This document shows positions 1 to 8,833 of a DNA stretch of 64,000 nucleotides, one piece after another. How positions within the stretch are numbered: the stretch's first letter is position 1; every line of letters begins with the position of its first letter. The DNA lies in the NCBI RefSeq assembly GCF_008806755.1, contig NZ_WAAU01000037.1:46683-110682 (forward strand). The letters run 5' to 3'. This DNA is from Tenacibaculum aiptasiae. Its GTDB lineage: Bacteria; Bacteroidota; Bacteroidia; Flavobacteriales; Flavobacteriaceae. The notes under the pieces were generated by a model that saw only the letters and a program-made list of their open reading frames with translations, was not told where the DNA came from and searched no databases. Made by a program: the position numbers and the translations under genes.

Positions 1-195
1 ATTAAAATCTAACACATAAAACATATCATTATTTAATGTTTAAATTAATTCCAATATACAACTCTAAAAATAGAAAAGTTCATTTCAAAATATTAGTATG
101 AAATCCCATTACTTTTTATTTAACATTCCTTTAACTAAATCCCTTTAAACCATTAAAGAACTTCGCAGTCTAATAGGTCTTAATTAAATACAAAC
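1..195. other. AT-rich intergenic leader
   Basis: No ORF with a credible start and no hairpin terminator is visible. The stretch is the upstream region of the TonB-dependent receptor gene and any promoter for it should lie here, but I see no clean TAnnTTTG box at a sensible distance from the ATG. Confidence 0.5.
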
Positions 196-2634
196 ATGAA
201 ATATTTCACTTACTTATTCTTATTATTTTCAATAAGTTTATTTGCCCAAGCTCCCAAAAAGAAAAGACCAAAAGTTTCTTTATCCGGAACTGTTATAGAA
301 ACGCAATCAAAGCAAGCGTTAGAATACGCTACTGTTGTACTTACCCATGTAAAAAGCAAACGAGTAACTGGAGGGATTACAGACCCTAAAGGAAATTTTG
401 ACATTCAAGTTCCAAAAGGTGAATATGCTATAAAAATTGAATTCATTGGATTTAAAACTAAAACACTTCCAAACCAAAAACTATCTCAAAACACCAATCT
501 AGGAACTATTACTTTATCTGAAGATACTGAGACTTTAGAAGAAGTAGAAGTAATTGCAGAAAAATCTACAGTAGAAATTCGTTTAGATAAGAAGATTTAT
601 AACGTAGGTAAAGACATGACTGTTAAAGGAGGAAATGCCTCTGATGTTTTAGATAATGTTCCTTCTGTAAATGTAGATGCTGAAGGAGCTGTTAGTTTAA
701 GAGGAAATGAAAATGTCCGTATTCTTATTGATGGAAAACCATCTGCTTTAGTTGGCTTAACTGGAACCGATGCTTTAAGAAACTTACCTGCTGAAGCTAT
801 TGAAAAAGTAGAAGTAATTACAGCTCCATCTGCTCGTTATGATGCGGAAGGAACTGCGGGAATTTTAAATATTATTCTTAGAAAAGGGAAAATTACAGGG
901 TTTAATGGTTCTGTGAATCTTACCGTTGGTAACCCAGATCAATTCAGACTTTCTCCGAATCTTAACTATCGTACTAAAAAGATTAATTTATTTTCTAACA
1001 TTGGATATTCTTATCGTAAAGGTCCAGGGAATTCTTATTCTAAATTTTCTTATTTAGGTGACGATAACATCATAGATAGTATACAAATTGAAGACAGAAC
1101 TTTTGATAGAAAGAATAAAAATTTCAATGCTTCATTAGGTTTAGAATATTACCTAACCAAAAACAGCTCTATTACTGGTTCTTTTTTCTATAGAGACTCA
1201 AAAGGTGATGATGTAGCTACAAACAATATTGAACAGATAATGTTTAAAAATCCTGGAAAAATTTTACGTATTGAAGACGAAGATGAAAAAGGAACAGACA
1301 AACAATATTCTATAAATTATACCAACAATTTTGATGGTAAAGGACAAAAGTTAACAATCGATTTGCAATATGGTGAAAGCGATGAAACTGAGCTATCTCC
1401 TATTACATCAAATGGAATATTAATTGAAGACAACTCTCAAATAACCACTTCAAAAGACAAACTTTTACAAATTGATTATGTTTTACCTATGGGAGAAAAC
1501 AGTCAGTTTGAATTTGGACATAAAACAACGTTACAAGATTTAAATTCAGATTTTAAAGTAAATATTTTAGATCCTACTAATAATTTTGATCCATCTAATG
1601 CTATTAACTTCAAACAAAACATTTATGCTTTTTATACACAGTTTGGTAGCAAAATAAATAAGTTTTCATACTTATTAGGTTTAAGAACTGAAATTACTGA
1701 TATTGATTTGGATGTTATTACTACCAATCAAACATCTGATAAAAATTTTACTGAATGGTTTCCTACTGTAAACTTAGGATATGAGCTTAACGACAACGAA
1801 AATATTACATTAGGCTATAGTAGAAGACTAAGAAGGCCACGTCACTGGTTTTTAAACCCTTTTGAAAGTAGAAGTTCTCCTACTAATATATTTAGAGGAA
1901 ATCCAGATTTAACTCCAACCTTTACCAGTTCTTATGATTTAGGTTATAATACAAAAATTAGCAAGTTTAATTTAGGTGCTTCTATTTACTATCAAAATTC
2001 AACAGATTTAATTAGACCTGTATCTATTGTAGAAGTAAGAAATGGTACTAATGTATTTGTTAGGCAGCCAGTAAATTTAAATGATGAGCAGCGTTATGGT
2101 TTTGAGTTTACTACCAATTACTCTCCAGCAAAATGGGCTCGCTTTTCTGCTTCTTTTAATTATTTTAAATTTAACACAGATGCTTTTACATATGTATATA
2201 CAGCTTCCAACGGACAACAAGTAACAACCATTTTAGATGAAGTAAATGAAAGTAGTTGGTTTACACGTTTTAATTCGAGAATAACTTTACCTGCTAAAAT
2301 TCAATGGCAAACTCGTATAATGTATCGTGGACCAAGAGCTACTGCACAAACCGATAGAGATGGTGTATTTGTTACCAATTTATCTTTTAGTAAAGACATT
2401 TTTAAAGACAAAGCTTCTTTAGTTTTAAATGTAAGCGATTTATTCAATTCTCGTAAACGTCAAAGCACTACGTATTTTGGAAGTAGAGAAAACCCTAGTA
2501 CTATTTCTGAAGGAGATTTTCAATGGAGAGAACGTCAAATATCATTGAGTTTTACATATAGATTCAATCAAAAGAAAAAAAGAGAACGACCACAAAGAAA
2601 TTTCGATGGTGGTGGTGAAGAATTTGGTGGATAA
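196..2634 (+). CDS. TonB-dependent outer-membrane receptor (CarboxypepD_reg-like type)
   Basis: Predicted outer-membrane receptor of 812 residues that would import a ligand using TonB energy. A signal peptide (about residues 1-18, ending LFAQ) is followed by a carboxypeptidase-regulatory-like beta-sandwich (about 27-115). A plug-like region follows (about 140-235, containing LRGNENVRILIDGKPS), then a long barrel rich in alternating aromatic residues (OMP_b-brl_3 type). The C-terminus carries a short charged, glycine-rich tail (GGGEEFGG) beyond the last plausible strand. No SusD-like lipoprotein lies beside it, so this is not a classical polysaccharide-utilisation pair and the substrate cannot be inferred. 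A strong hairpin terminator directly after the stop makes it monocistronic. Family assignment is confident; ligand unknown. Confidence 0.9.
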   Translation: MKYFTYLFLLFSISLFAQAPKKKRPKVSLSGTVIETQSKQALEYATVVLTHVKSKRVTGGITDPKGNFDIQVPKGEYAIKIEFIGFKTKTLPNQKLSQNTNLGTITLSEDTETLEEVEVIAEKSTVEIRLDKKIYNVGKDMTVKGGNASDVLDNVPSVNVDAEGAVSLRGNENVRILIDGKPSALVGLTGTDALRNLPAEAIEKVEVITAPSARYDAEGTAGILNIILRKGKITGFNGSVNLTVGNPDQFRLSPNLNYRTKKINLFSNIGYSYRKGPGNSYSKFSYLGDDNIIDSIQIEDRTFDRKNKNFNASLGLEYYLTKNSSITGSFFYRDSKGDDVATNNIEQIMFKNPGKILRIEDEDEKGTDKQYSINYTNNFDGKGQKLTIDLQYGESDETELSPITSNGILIEDNSQITTSKDKLLQIDYVLPMGENSQFEFGHKTTLQDLNSDFKVNILDPTNNFDPSNAINFKQNIYAFYTQFGSKINKFSYLLGLRTEITDIDLDVITTNQTSDKNFTEWFPTVNLGYELNDNENITLGYSRRLRRPRHWFLNPFESRSSPTNIFRGNPDLTPTFTSSYDLGYNTKISKFNLGASIYYQNSTDLIRPVSIVEVRNGTNVFVRQPVNLNDEQRYGFEFTTNYSPAKWARFSASFNYFKFNTDAFTYVYTASNGQQVTTILDEVNESSWFTRFNSRITLPAKIQWQTRIMYRGPRATAQTDRDGVFVTNLSFSKDIFKDKASLVLNVSDLFNSRKRQSTTYFGSRENPSTISEGDFQWRERQISLSFTYRFNQKKKRERPQRNFDGGGEEFGG

Positions 2635-2670
2635 AAAAAAGAGGAAACAATTAGTTTCCTCTTTTTTTTT
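2633..2670 (+). terminator. Rho-independent terminator of the TonB receptor gene
   Basis: Perfect 8-bp stem GAGGAAAC / GTTTCCTC with a 5-nt loop (2641-2661), followed by a run of about ten T. Confidence 0.85.
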
Positions 2671-2743
2671 AACAACACTTTATCATTCATTAAATAAACC
2701 CATAGCTATTCCAAAGGTCTAATTAAAAACTAAAGATTTATTT

Positions 2744-3136
2744 ATGAAGAAAATCATTTTAACTGGCCTATTTGTTTTCTTAGTTCTTGCTAATGTTTTT
2801 TCACAACAACAAGAAAACCTAACAAAAAGAATTGACCAACAACTCGAAAAAGTTCAAGAGAAATTAAAACTAGATAATATTCAACTTTTAATGGTTAAAG
2901 AGGTTGTAGTAAAATACAGTCAACAAAAAAGAGCTTTGCACAACCAAGAAATGCCTAAAGAAGAAAAAAGAATTCAAATTAGAGAGCTTAATTTAAAACA
3001 AGAAAAGGAACTAAGTCAGTTTTTAAATGAAGAACAAATAATTGAATTCAGAAAAATAATGAAAGAACAATTAAAGAAAAAGAGAAAAGAGCGACCTAGA
3101 GGAAAAAGAAACGGAAATAGAAGAAATCAATTTTAA
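2744..3136 (+). CDS. Small exported helical protein, Spy/CpxP-like in character
   Basis: 130 residues. A signal peptide (about 1-20, ending NVFSQ) precedes an almost wholly helical, highly charged mature part rich in K, E and Q and ending in a basic tail (KKKRKERPRGKRNGNRRNQF). The segment LNEEQIIEFRKIM resembles the LTxxQ helices of Spy/CpxP periplasmic proteins, but this is a resemblance by eye only. It could be a periplasmic chaperone-like or envelope-stress protein. It follows the TonB receptor gene by about 110 bp but is separated from it by a terminator, so it should have its own promoter. Function not established. Confidence 0.7.
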   Translation: MKKIILTGLFVFLVLANVFSQQQENLTKRIDQQLEKVQEKLKLDNIQLLMVKEVVVKYSQQKRALHNQEMPKEEKRIQIRELNLKQEKELSQFLNEEQIIEFRKIMKEQLKKKRKERPRGKRNGNRRNQF

Positions 3137-3141
3137 AACAA

Positions 3142-3170
3142 AAAGGTTCGCAATATGCGAACCTTTTTGT
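3142..3170. terminator. Bidirectional terminator
   Basis: Inverted repeat AAAAAGGTTCGCA / TGCGAACCTTTTT, with A- and T-runs on both sides, between the stop codons of two convergent genes. It can serve both. Confidence 0.85.
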
Positions 3171-3188
3171 TTATAGTATTTAGAAAGC

Positions 3189-3362
3189 TTACTTACCTTC
3201 AGCAGCCTTCTTAGCTTCTCTCTTTAATTTTAAATTCTCCCAGATAGTTCCACCAATCCAGTAAGGAACTACGAATGTTAATAAGAAAATTAACAACCAA
3301 AATCCAGTTGTAAAAATAAACATGAATAATACTAATCCTGAAAATTCTGAAAAATCTAACAT
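3189..3362 (-). CDS. Small single-span membrane protein
   Basis: A 57-residue ORF starting MLDFSEFSGL. It has one long hydrophobic stretch (about residues 9-33, FMFIFTTGFWLLIFLLTFVV), an aromatic PYWIGGTIWE segment and a charged cytoplasmic tail ending KREAKKAAEGK. Composition and codon use look coding, and the gene ends beside the bidirectional terminator at 3142-3170. Similar short proteins occur in flavobacteria as unnamed hypotheticals. Function unknown. A longer ORF in another frame of the same strand is a shadow. Confidence 0.65.
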   Translation of the reverse strand: MLDFSEFSGLVLFMFIFTTGFWLLIFLLTFVVPYWIGGTIWENLKLKREAKKAAEGK

Positions 3363-3463
3363 TTGTTCCTATTAATAATTTGTTACGCGACAAAATTAAA
3401 ACTATTTTTCTTTTCATCCAATAAAATCTGATAAAAATCATTACTAAAAACTATAAGAATTTG

Positions 3464-3471
3464 TAATTTTG
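3464..3471 (+). promoter_or_regulatory. Candidate -7 box for fumC
   Basis: TAATTTTG matches the Bacteroidetes TAnnTTTG element and lies 37 bp before the fumC ATG. No clear -33 TTTG is visible, so support is partial. Confidence 0.4.
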
Positions 3472-3508
3472 GATTTCGTTAATTTAAAGCCTTTTAAATC
3501 ATTTTATA

Positions 3509-4909
3509 ATGACAAAATATAGAATCGAAAAAGATACCATGGGACAAGTAGAGGTTCCTGCTGATAAATATTGGGGAGCACAAACAGAACGTTCTCGTAA
3601 TAATTTTAAAATTGGTCCTGCTGGATCTATGCCTTTAGAAGTTGTATACGGATTTGCATATCTTAAAAAAGCTGCTGCTTATACCAATGCTGAATTAGGT
3701 GTTTTAGCAGAAGAAAAACGTGATTTAATTGCGCAAGTTTGTGATGAAATTTTAGAAGGTAAGCATGATGATCAGTTTCCTTTAGTCATTTGGCAAACTG
3801 GTTCGGGTACTCAATCAAACATGAACTGTAACGAAGTTATTGCTAATAGAGCACACGAGATTGCAGGAAAAGTAATTGGTGAAGGTGAAAAAACTATTCA
3901 ACCAAATGATGATGTAAATAAATCACAATCATCTAACGATACCTTCCCTACTGGAATGCACATTGCTGCATATAAGAAAATTGTAGAAACTACAATTCCA
4001 GGAGTTGAACAATTACGCGATACTTTACAAGCAAAATCTGAAGCTTTTAAAGATGTTGTAAAAATTGGTCGTACACACTTAATGGATGCTACTCCTTTAA
4101 CTTTAGGACAAGAATTTTCTGGTTACGTTGCACAATTAAACTTTGGTTTAAAAGCCTTAAGAAATTCTTTAGAACACTTATCTCAGTTAGCTTTAGGAGG
4201 AACAGCTGTGGGAACTGGGTTAAATACTCCTGCTGGATATGATGTATTAGTAGCAAAATATATTGCTGAATTTACGGGATTACCGTTTGTTACTGCAGAA
4301 AATAAATTTGAAGCTTTAGCTGCACATGATGCTTTAGTTGAAACTCACGGAGCTTTAAAACAATTAGCTGTTTCATTAAATAAAATTGCTAATGATATTC
4401 GTTTAATGGCTTCAGGACCTAGATCAGGAATTGGAGAAATTATTATTCCAGCAAATGAGCCTGGTTCTTCAATTATGCCTGGAAAAGTAAACCCAACACA
4501 AGCAGAAGCTATTACTATGGTATGTGCACAAGTTATGGGTAACGATGTTGCCGTAACTGTTGGTGGTACTCAAGGGCACTACGAGTTAAACGTATTTAAA
4601 CCAATGATGGCTGCTAACGTATTACAATCTGCTCAATTAATTGGAGACGCTTGTGTGTCTTTCGATGTTAATTGTGCTGCTGGTATTGAGCCTAATCATG
4701 GAAGAATTACTGAATTAGTAAACAACTCATTAATGTTAGTTACTGCTTTAAATACTAAAATAGGATATTATAAAGCAGCTGAAATAGCAAATACAGCACA
4801 TGCTAATGGTACTACTTTAAAAGAAGAAGCTATTAATTTAGGGTATGTAACTGCCGAGCAATATGACGAATGGGTAAAACCAGAAGACATGACTGGAAGT
4901 TTAAAATAA
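3509..4909 (+). CDS. fumC: Fumarate hydratase, class II
   Basis: Reversibly hydrates fumarate to L-malate in the TCA cycle; a cytosolic homotetramer without an iron-sulfur cluster. The 466 residues match the usual 460-470. The fumarase/aspartase signature is present as GSSIMPGKVNPTQ, the loop carrying the catalytic serine. The substrate-site segments SGTQSNMNCNEV and GRTHLMDATP and the SSNDTFPT motif are also clear. It has its own terminator and stands alone, apart from the other TCA genes at 28-34 kb. Assignment is secure. Confidence 0.98.
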   Translation: MTKYRIEKDTMGQVEVPADKYWGAQTERSRNNFKIGPAGSMPLEVVYGFAYLKKAAAYTNAELGVLAEEKRDLIAQVCDEILEGKHDDQFPLVIWQTGSGTQSNMNCNEVIANRAHEIAGKVIGEGEKTIQPNDDVNKSQSSNDTFPTGMHIAAYKKIVETTIPGVEQLRDTLQAKSEAFKDVVKIGRTHLMDATPLTLGQEFSGYVAQLNFGLKALRNSLEHLSQLALGGTAVGTGLNTPAGYDVLVAKYIAEFTGLPFVTAENKFEALAAHDALVETHGALKQLAVSLNKIANDIRLMASGPRSGIGEIIIPANEPGSSIMPGKVNPTQAEAITMVCAQVMGNDVAVTVGGTQGHYELNVFKPMMAANVLQSAQLIGDACVSFDVNCAAGIEPNHGRITELVNNSLMLVTALNTKIGYYKAAEIANTAHANGTTLKEEAINLGYVTAEQYDEWVKPEDMTGSLK

Positions 4910-4932
4910 AACTGTATTTTTGTACAAAACTT

Positions 4933-4960
4933 AAAAGCTGCAATTTTTGCGGCTTTTTTT
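4933..4960 (+). terminator. Terminator of fumC
   Basis: AAAAGCTGCA / TTGCGGCTTTT hairpin with one mismatch, followed by seven T. Confidence 0.75.
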
Positions 4961-4990
4961 AGCGAAAAGAATTAACCATATTAAAAGATA

Positions 4991-5470
4991 ATGAAGATGA
5001 ACAAACACGAAGAATATATGAGTGAAGCTGTAAAAGCAGCTTTACGTGGAATGCAAAATAACGAAGGTGGACCTTTTGGTTGTATCGTTGTAAAAGATGG
5101 TGAAATTGTTGGACGTGGAAATAACAAAGTTACTTCTACTAATGATCCTACTGCACATGCAGAAGTTACGGCTATTAGAGATGCTTGTAAAAACTTAGGT
5201 TCTTTCCAATTAGATGGATGTATAGTATACACTTCTTGTGAGCCTTGCCCAATGTGTTTAGGTGCTATTTACTGGGCTAGACCTGATAAAGTATATTACG
5301 GAAGTAATCAAGTAGATGCTGCTAATATTGGTTTTGATGATGAATTTATTTACAAAGAAATTCCATTACCATACGAAAAAAGAAGTATTCCTTTTGAGCA
5401 AATTGGACGTGACATTGCTTTAGAGCCATTCCAAAAATGGACTGAAAAGCAAGACAAAATAGAATATTAA
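4991..5470 (+). CDS. guaD: Guanine deaminase (cytidine-deaminase-fold)
   Basis: Zinc-dependent hydrolysis of guanine to xanthine in purine salvage. The 159 residues carry the deaminase motifs HAE (H56-A-E58) and PCxxC (P85-C86-P-M-C89), giving zinc ligands H56, C86 and C89 and the proton shuttle E58. The segments TSNDPTAHAEVTAIR and YTSCEPCPMCLGAIYWARP and the C-terminal EKxxxxEY-like end follow the Bacillus subtilis GuaD type closely, more so than the tRNA adenosine deaminase TadA. A start at the third residue (MNKHEEY) is equally possible. It is followed by a terminator shared with the convergent lipoprotein gene. Confidence 0.9.
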   Translation: MKMNKHEEYMSEAVKAALRGMQNNEGGPFGCIVVKDGEIVGRGNNKVTSTNDPTAHAEVTAIRDACKNLGSFQLDGCIVYTSCEPCPMCLGAIYWARPDKVYYGSNQVDAANIGFDDEFIYKEIPLPYEKRSIPFEQIGRDIALEPFQKWTEKQDKIEY

Positions 5471-5471
5471 A

Positions 5472-5507
5472 AAAAATCCCTTGTAATATGTACAAGGGAT
5501 TTTTTTT
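5472..5507. terminator. Bidirectional terminator between guaD and a lipoprotein gene
   Basis: AAAATCCCTTGTA / TACAAGGGATTTT inverted repeat with A- and T-runs on both sides, between two convergent stop codons. Confidence 0.88.
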
Positions 5508-5512
5508 AGCTT

Positions 5513-7024
5513 CTATTCTAATTGAAATCTAATAAACTCCTCTACTTCTTGTTTCGCTTTCATTGCTTCTACCTCATTAAATGTTTTTCCTTCTGCTCGT
5601 TTTATATAAGCATCAAAAATATGACTCATATAAATAGGCGAGCTATTTTTAGTATAGCTCACTGCATTATGACAACTAAAGCAATTCGCTAAATTCCCTA
5701 CATTAACTTCCGACAATTTATCCTGAAAAGTTTGAGTGAATGTTTCCATAGTAACATTTGCACAATTTAACGATCCTCTAGCGAAAGCTCCAGGATAAGC
5801 ACTAGATACTTCTCCTCTTAATCCAACTAATATTTGTGCTTGTTGTTCTGGCGTAAATCCATCAGTATCTATCCAAATAGAACCATTGTAAAAATAGTTT
5901 TTCCAAGGTCCTTTTTCTTTTTCTAAATGCCCTTTTACACAAGCATTAATATCTCTGATGTTTTCAAAGTTTAAAGGCTCTTCTTGACTCGTATTCTTCA
6001 TAAATGCTCCCGTACTATCTCTTGGAACTCCATATTGAAATAAATCAAAAGCCTTACTTTTTAAAACAGGTTGTTTTGTTAATGTATCCCAAGTTATACC
6101 TGCTATACCAGAGGTTTCTCCTTTCTCAAATAACAATTTCTCTGTTGAAGAACTTGCTTTATCCTCTCCTCTGTCATAATTTGGAGCCATATCTGTATGT
6201 TCAAAAGTTGCCCAAATAAACTCTGGATGATTTTCTACAACTCCTACAACATGCATTCCTAATAACGCTACTTCTGTATTAACATAATCTACTCCGTTTT
6301 CACTAATTCCTGCTACTGTTGTATAATAATCGTCTATTTTATCTTCTGGAATCGCTGATTTAGCTACCCAAGAAACTTTTAATTCTAATGAACCAACTGG
6401 AAAAGACGATAAATTATCTTTCGATAATGTCCCGTTTAAAATAGAATCTTTAAACTTAGTTGCAGCTTTTTTAAATATTGGACTTACATGAATTGAATAG
6501 TAAACCGTTTCTGCTTTATTATTCTTTTTATTATATACTGGATTAGTTTTTAATATTCCTGAAGATCCAGCTTGTTTAGTATCACTCAACATCACTGCAA
6601 CTCCATTTTGTAATGGAACATCATCTAAATGTGAAGTTACCTGATGCATTCTTTGAGGATTTAAGAATAAAGGTAATTTTTTAGTAATGACTATTGGATC
6701 TGGCTCTCCTCTGATTATTATAGGAATTAAATCTACTTCAATAGTTGGTTTTGTTAACCATAAAAACTTTTGCCAAGACCATTGATGAAAAATTCTATTT
6801 GTAGTACTAGATACATCAAAAGGACTTCCTTTTCCTTCTTCTGGTGGAGGTGTTTGTTCATGAGGAAACCAATCGCTCATACACAAACTCGCATTTGACT
6901 TCTCGTTATAAGCTATTTTGTCCTTCTCTTTCTTTAACTCTTTTTCTTCTTTTTTACATGAAGTAAAAATAATAGCACTCAAAATGAGTACTGCTATTAA
7001 ATTTTGTTTTAATAGTAATTTCAT
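5513..7024 (-). CDS. Large lipoprotein with a single haem c motif
   Basis: 503 residues. A lipoprotein signal ends IFTSC with the lipid-modified Cys at 23, so the protein should be exported and anchored. Most of the chain has no fold I can name; it contains the recognisable runs FHQWSWQKFLWLTKP and HPEFIWATFEHTDMAPN. A CxxCH haem-attachment motif sits near the C-terminus (C448-F-S-C451-H452), with M465 as a possible distal ligand. I recall similar 'FHQWSW...IWATFEH' proteins annotated only as cytochrome c family proteins. It lies alone on its strand between terminators. It may be an extracytoplasmic redox or electron-transfer protein; the substrate is unknown. Confidence 0.75.
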   Translation of the reverse strand: MKLLLKQNLIAVLILSAIIFTSCKKEEKELKKEKDKIAYNEKSNASLCMSDWFPHEQTPPPEEGKGSPFDVSSTTNRIFHQWSWQKFLWLTKPTIEVDLIPIIIRGEPDPIVITKKLPLFLNPQRMHQVTSHLDDVPLQNGVAVMLSDTKQAGSSGILKTNPVYNKKNNKAETVYYSIHVSPIFKKAATKFKDSILNGTLSKDNLSSFPVGSLELKVSWVAKSAIPEDKIDDYYTTVAGISENGVDYVNTEVALLGMHVVGVVENHPEFIWATFEHTDMAPNYDRGEDKASSSTEKLLFEKGETSGIAGITWDTLTKQPVLKSKAFDLFQYGVPRDSTGAFMKNTSQEEPLNFENIRDINACVKGHLEKEKGPWKNYFYNGSIWIDTDGFTPEQQAQILVGLRGEVSSAYPGAFARGSLNCANVTMETFTQTFQDKLSEVNVGNLANCFSCHNAVSYTKNSSPIYMSHIFDAYIKRAEGKTFNEVEAMKAKQEVEEFIRFQLE

Positions 7025-7154
7025 AATTGGTTAGTTTTTGTTAATTACTAACAAATTATTGAATTTTGACACAGCGTCTTAAAAAAATGTCATGAAACCC
7101 TAATTTTACGTTGTGAAAAAAGAAATATTAGGATTTAGAAAATAATCTAACGAA

Positions 7155-7180
7155 AAAGCCAGTCATTTTTGACTGGCTTT
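7155..7180 (-). terminator. Terminator of the cysS-GNAT-yidD-lgt operon
   Basis: AAAGCCAGTC / GACTGGCTTT hairpin immediately after the lgt stop on the minus strand, followed there by a short T-run. Confidence 0.8.
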
Positions 7181-7189
7181 AATTTTATT

Positions 7190-8029
7190 TTATGCTTCTG
7201 TTTTAGTTGTTTTTCTAAACATTAACCAAAACCCTATCAGTATTAGTGGAATACTTAATACCTGTCCTGTATTTAAAGAATTCAATACCCAGTCTTCTCT
7301 TCCTTCTACTTGTGGTTTCTTTAAAAACTCTATAAAGAACCTCAACGACCATAAAACTACCATGAACAATCCAAATAAGAAACCTGACTGATTCTTTTTA
7401 TCTGTTTTCCAATAGAAGTACCAAAGTGCAAAAAACAGTCCTAAATAACTAAATGCTTCATATAATTGAGTTGGGTGACACGGTACTGTTTCACCTGCCC
7501 TTTTAAAAATAACTCCATAGCTACTTCCAGTTGGCTTTCCATAAATTTCTGAATTAAAGAAGTTTCCTAGTCTAATAAAGAAACCAGATAAAGCTACCAT
7601 AATTCCTAATCTATCTAAAATAAATAACCAAGGTTTATGTAAATGTTTCTTAGCGTAAAAGTACATAGCAATTGGAATACCTATTGCTGCTCCATGACTA
7701 GCAAATCCAGTAAATCCAGTAAATTCCCATGAACCATCTGCTAATTTTTTAATAGGTAAAATTATTTCTATTAAATGATTTTGATAATAATCCCAACTGT
7801 AAAAGAAAACATCTCCTAAACGCATTCCTATTAACATAGAAACGAATACATACATAAATAACGGGTCCAATTTTTCTACTGGAATATTATCATTAATGTA
7901 AATTTTCTTCATAAAACGAAGTCCTAATACAAATGCTGCTACAAACATTAGGCTATACCAGCGTATTCCTAAACTTCCAATTTTTATGATTTCAGGATCT
8001 AAATCCCATACTATTGATAAAAAATTCAT
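7190..8029 (-). CDS. lgt: Prolipoprotein diacylglyceryl transferase
   Basis: Transfers diacylglycerol from phosphatidylglycerol to the lipobox cysteine of prolipoproteins; a polytopic inner-membrane enzyme of 279 residues. The Lgt signature region is visible (IRLGNFFNSEIYGKP), as is the HG-containing segment FASHGAAIGIP that supplies the essential histidine. There are about seven hydrophobic spans, and the Bacteroidetes-type N-terminus (WDLDPEIIKIGSLGIRWYSL) is intact. It is last in the operon, 21 bp after yidD. Several predicted lipoproteins in this window would be its substrates. Confidence 0.97.
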   Translation of the reverse strand: MNFLSIVWDLDPEIIKIGSLGIRWYSLMFVAAFVLGLRFMKKIYINDNIPVEKLDPLFMYVFVSMLIGMRLGDVFFYSWDYYQNHLIEIILPIKKLADGSWEFTGFTGFASHGAAIGIPIAMYFYAKKHLHKPWLFILDRLGIMVALSGFFIRLGNFFNSEIYGKPTGSSYGVIFKRAGETVPCHPTQLYEAFSYLGLFFALWYFYWKTDKKNQSGFLFGLFMVVLWSLRFFIEFLKKPQVEGREDWVLNSLNTGQVLSIPLILIGFWLMFRKTTKTEA

Positions 8030-8050
8030 TTATATAATTTTAATTTGTCT

Positions 8051-8311
8051 TTATTGCTCATTAGAACAACAACTTTTATTCTTCTTTTTTTCTGGAACAG
8101 GATCATAACCACTTCCTCCCCATGGATGACAACTGAATATTCTTTTTAATGCCAACCAACCTCCATAAAACAATCCATGCTTTTGTAAAGCTTGTATTGT
8201 ATAACTTGAACATGTTGGAGAATATCTACATGTTGCTGGTGTAAATGGTGAAATTGCAGTCTGATAAAATCGAACCAACATTATAAACGGATATGTTAAA
8301 ATCTTTTTCAA
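8051..8311 (-). CDS. yidD: Membrane protein insertion efficiency factor YidD
   Basis: A small (86-residue) membrane-associated protein that assists YidC-dependent insertion. It has the hallmark cysteine-rich core CRYSPTCSSYTIQAL, then CHPWGGSGYDPVP. The start codon is TTG (8309-8311, giving MKKILTYPF), one base after the TAA of the acetyltransferase gene. The only in-frame ATG is 10 codons further in and would remove conserved N-terminal residues. The TAAGTTG arrangement suggests translational coupling. It lies between the GNAT gene and lgt; yidD-lgt neighbourhood is typical of flavobacteria. Confidence 0.95.
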   Translation of the reverse strand: MKKILTYPFIMLVRFYQTAISPFTPATCRYSPTCSSYTIQALQKHGLFYGGWLALKRIFSCHPWGGSGYDPVPEKKKNKSCCSNEQ

Positions 8312-8312
8312 C

Positions 8313-8828
8313 TTACTGCCAATCCTTTTTTAATAATTCATATCGTCTATCCGTACAATTATCTTTTTCATTATAAAATTCCTTAACTGGTTTTAAAAAC
8401 TTATTCAACACTTTATTAGATGGAATATTTTCCACCCAAACATCTGCTGTTATTTTTTCAAACTTTAATGATAAAAAAGAATGATTAATCATTTCTTTAG
8501 TAATTTCTGTGGCATAACCTTTACCCCAAAAATCTTTTCTAAAACGATATCCTAATTCTCTCTCCTCTTCATCATTTGTAAGAAAACCTGCTAAACCTAT
8601 TAATTCATTTTTATTTTTTTCAAAAACTCCCAAAAGACTAATCTCATATCCTTCTATATCTCCATCAAAAGAAAGTGCTATTTGAAATTTCATTTCAATA
8701 TTTTCTTCCGAAGGCTTTTCTTGAGGAATTGCGCTTATTATTTCTTCAGCAGTTAAAAGTTCTACAAACTCATCTCTATGAATTTCTTCAATTTTTTTAA
8801 CTACTAGTCTTTCAGTTTGAAAAACCAT
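8313..8828 (-). CDS. GNAT-family N-acetyltransferase (RimJ/RimL-like)
   Basis: 171 residues with the GNAT_3 layout: N-terminal ERLVVKKI strand, a central LIGLAGFL strand, the ELGYRFRKDFWGKGYATEI acetyl-CoA-binding segment (motif A, R/Q-x-x-G-x-G/A), and the tail KVLNKFLKPVKEFYNEKD. It most resembles ribosomal-protein or small-amine acetyltransferases; the acceptor is unknown. It lies 5 bp after cysS and 1 bp before the yidD TTG start, so it is within the operon. Confidence 0.85.
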   Translation of the reverse strand: MVFQTERLVVKKIEEIHRDEFVELLTAEEIISAIPQEKPSEENIEMKFQIALSFDGDIEGYEISLLGVFEKNKNELIGLAGFLTNDEEERELGYRFRKDFWGKGYATEITKEMINHSFLSLKFEKITADVWVENIPSNKVLNKFLKPVKEFYNEKDNCTDRRYELLKKDWQ

Positions 8829-8833
8829 AACTC

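Noticed and set aside
3211..3441. 76-codon ORF overlapping the small membrane protein on the same strand
   Set aside because: Different frame with poor composition; the 57-residue ORF at 3189-3362 has a clean membrane span and ends at a terminator.
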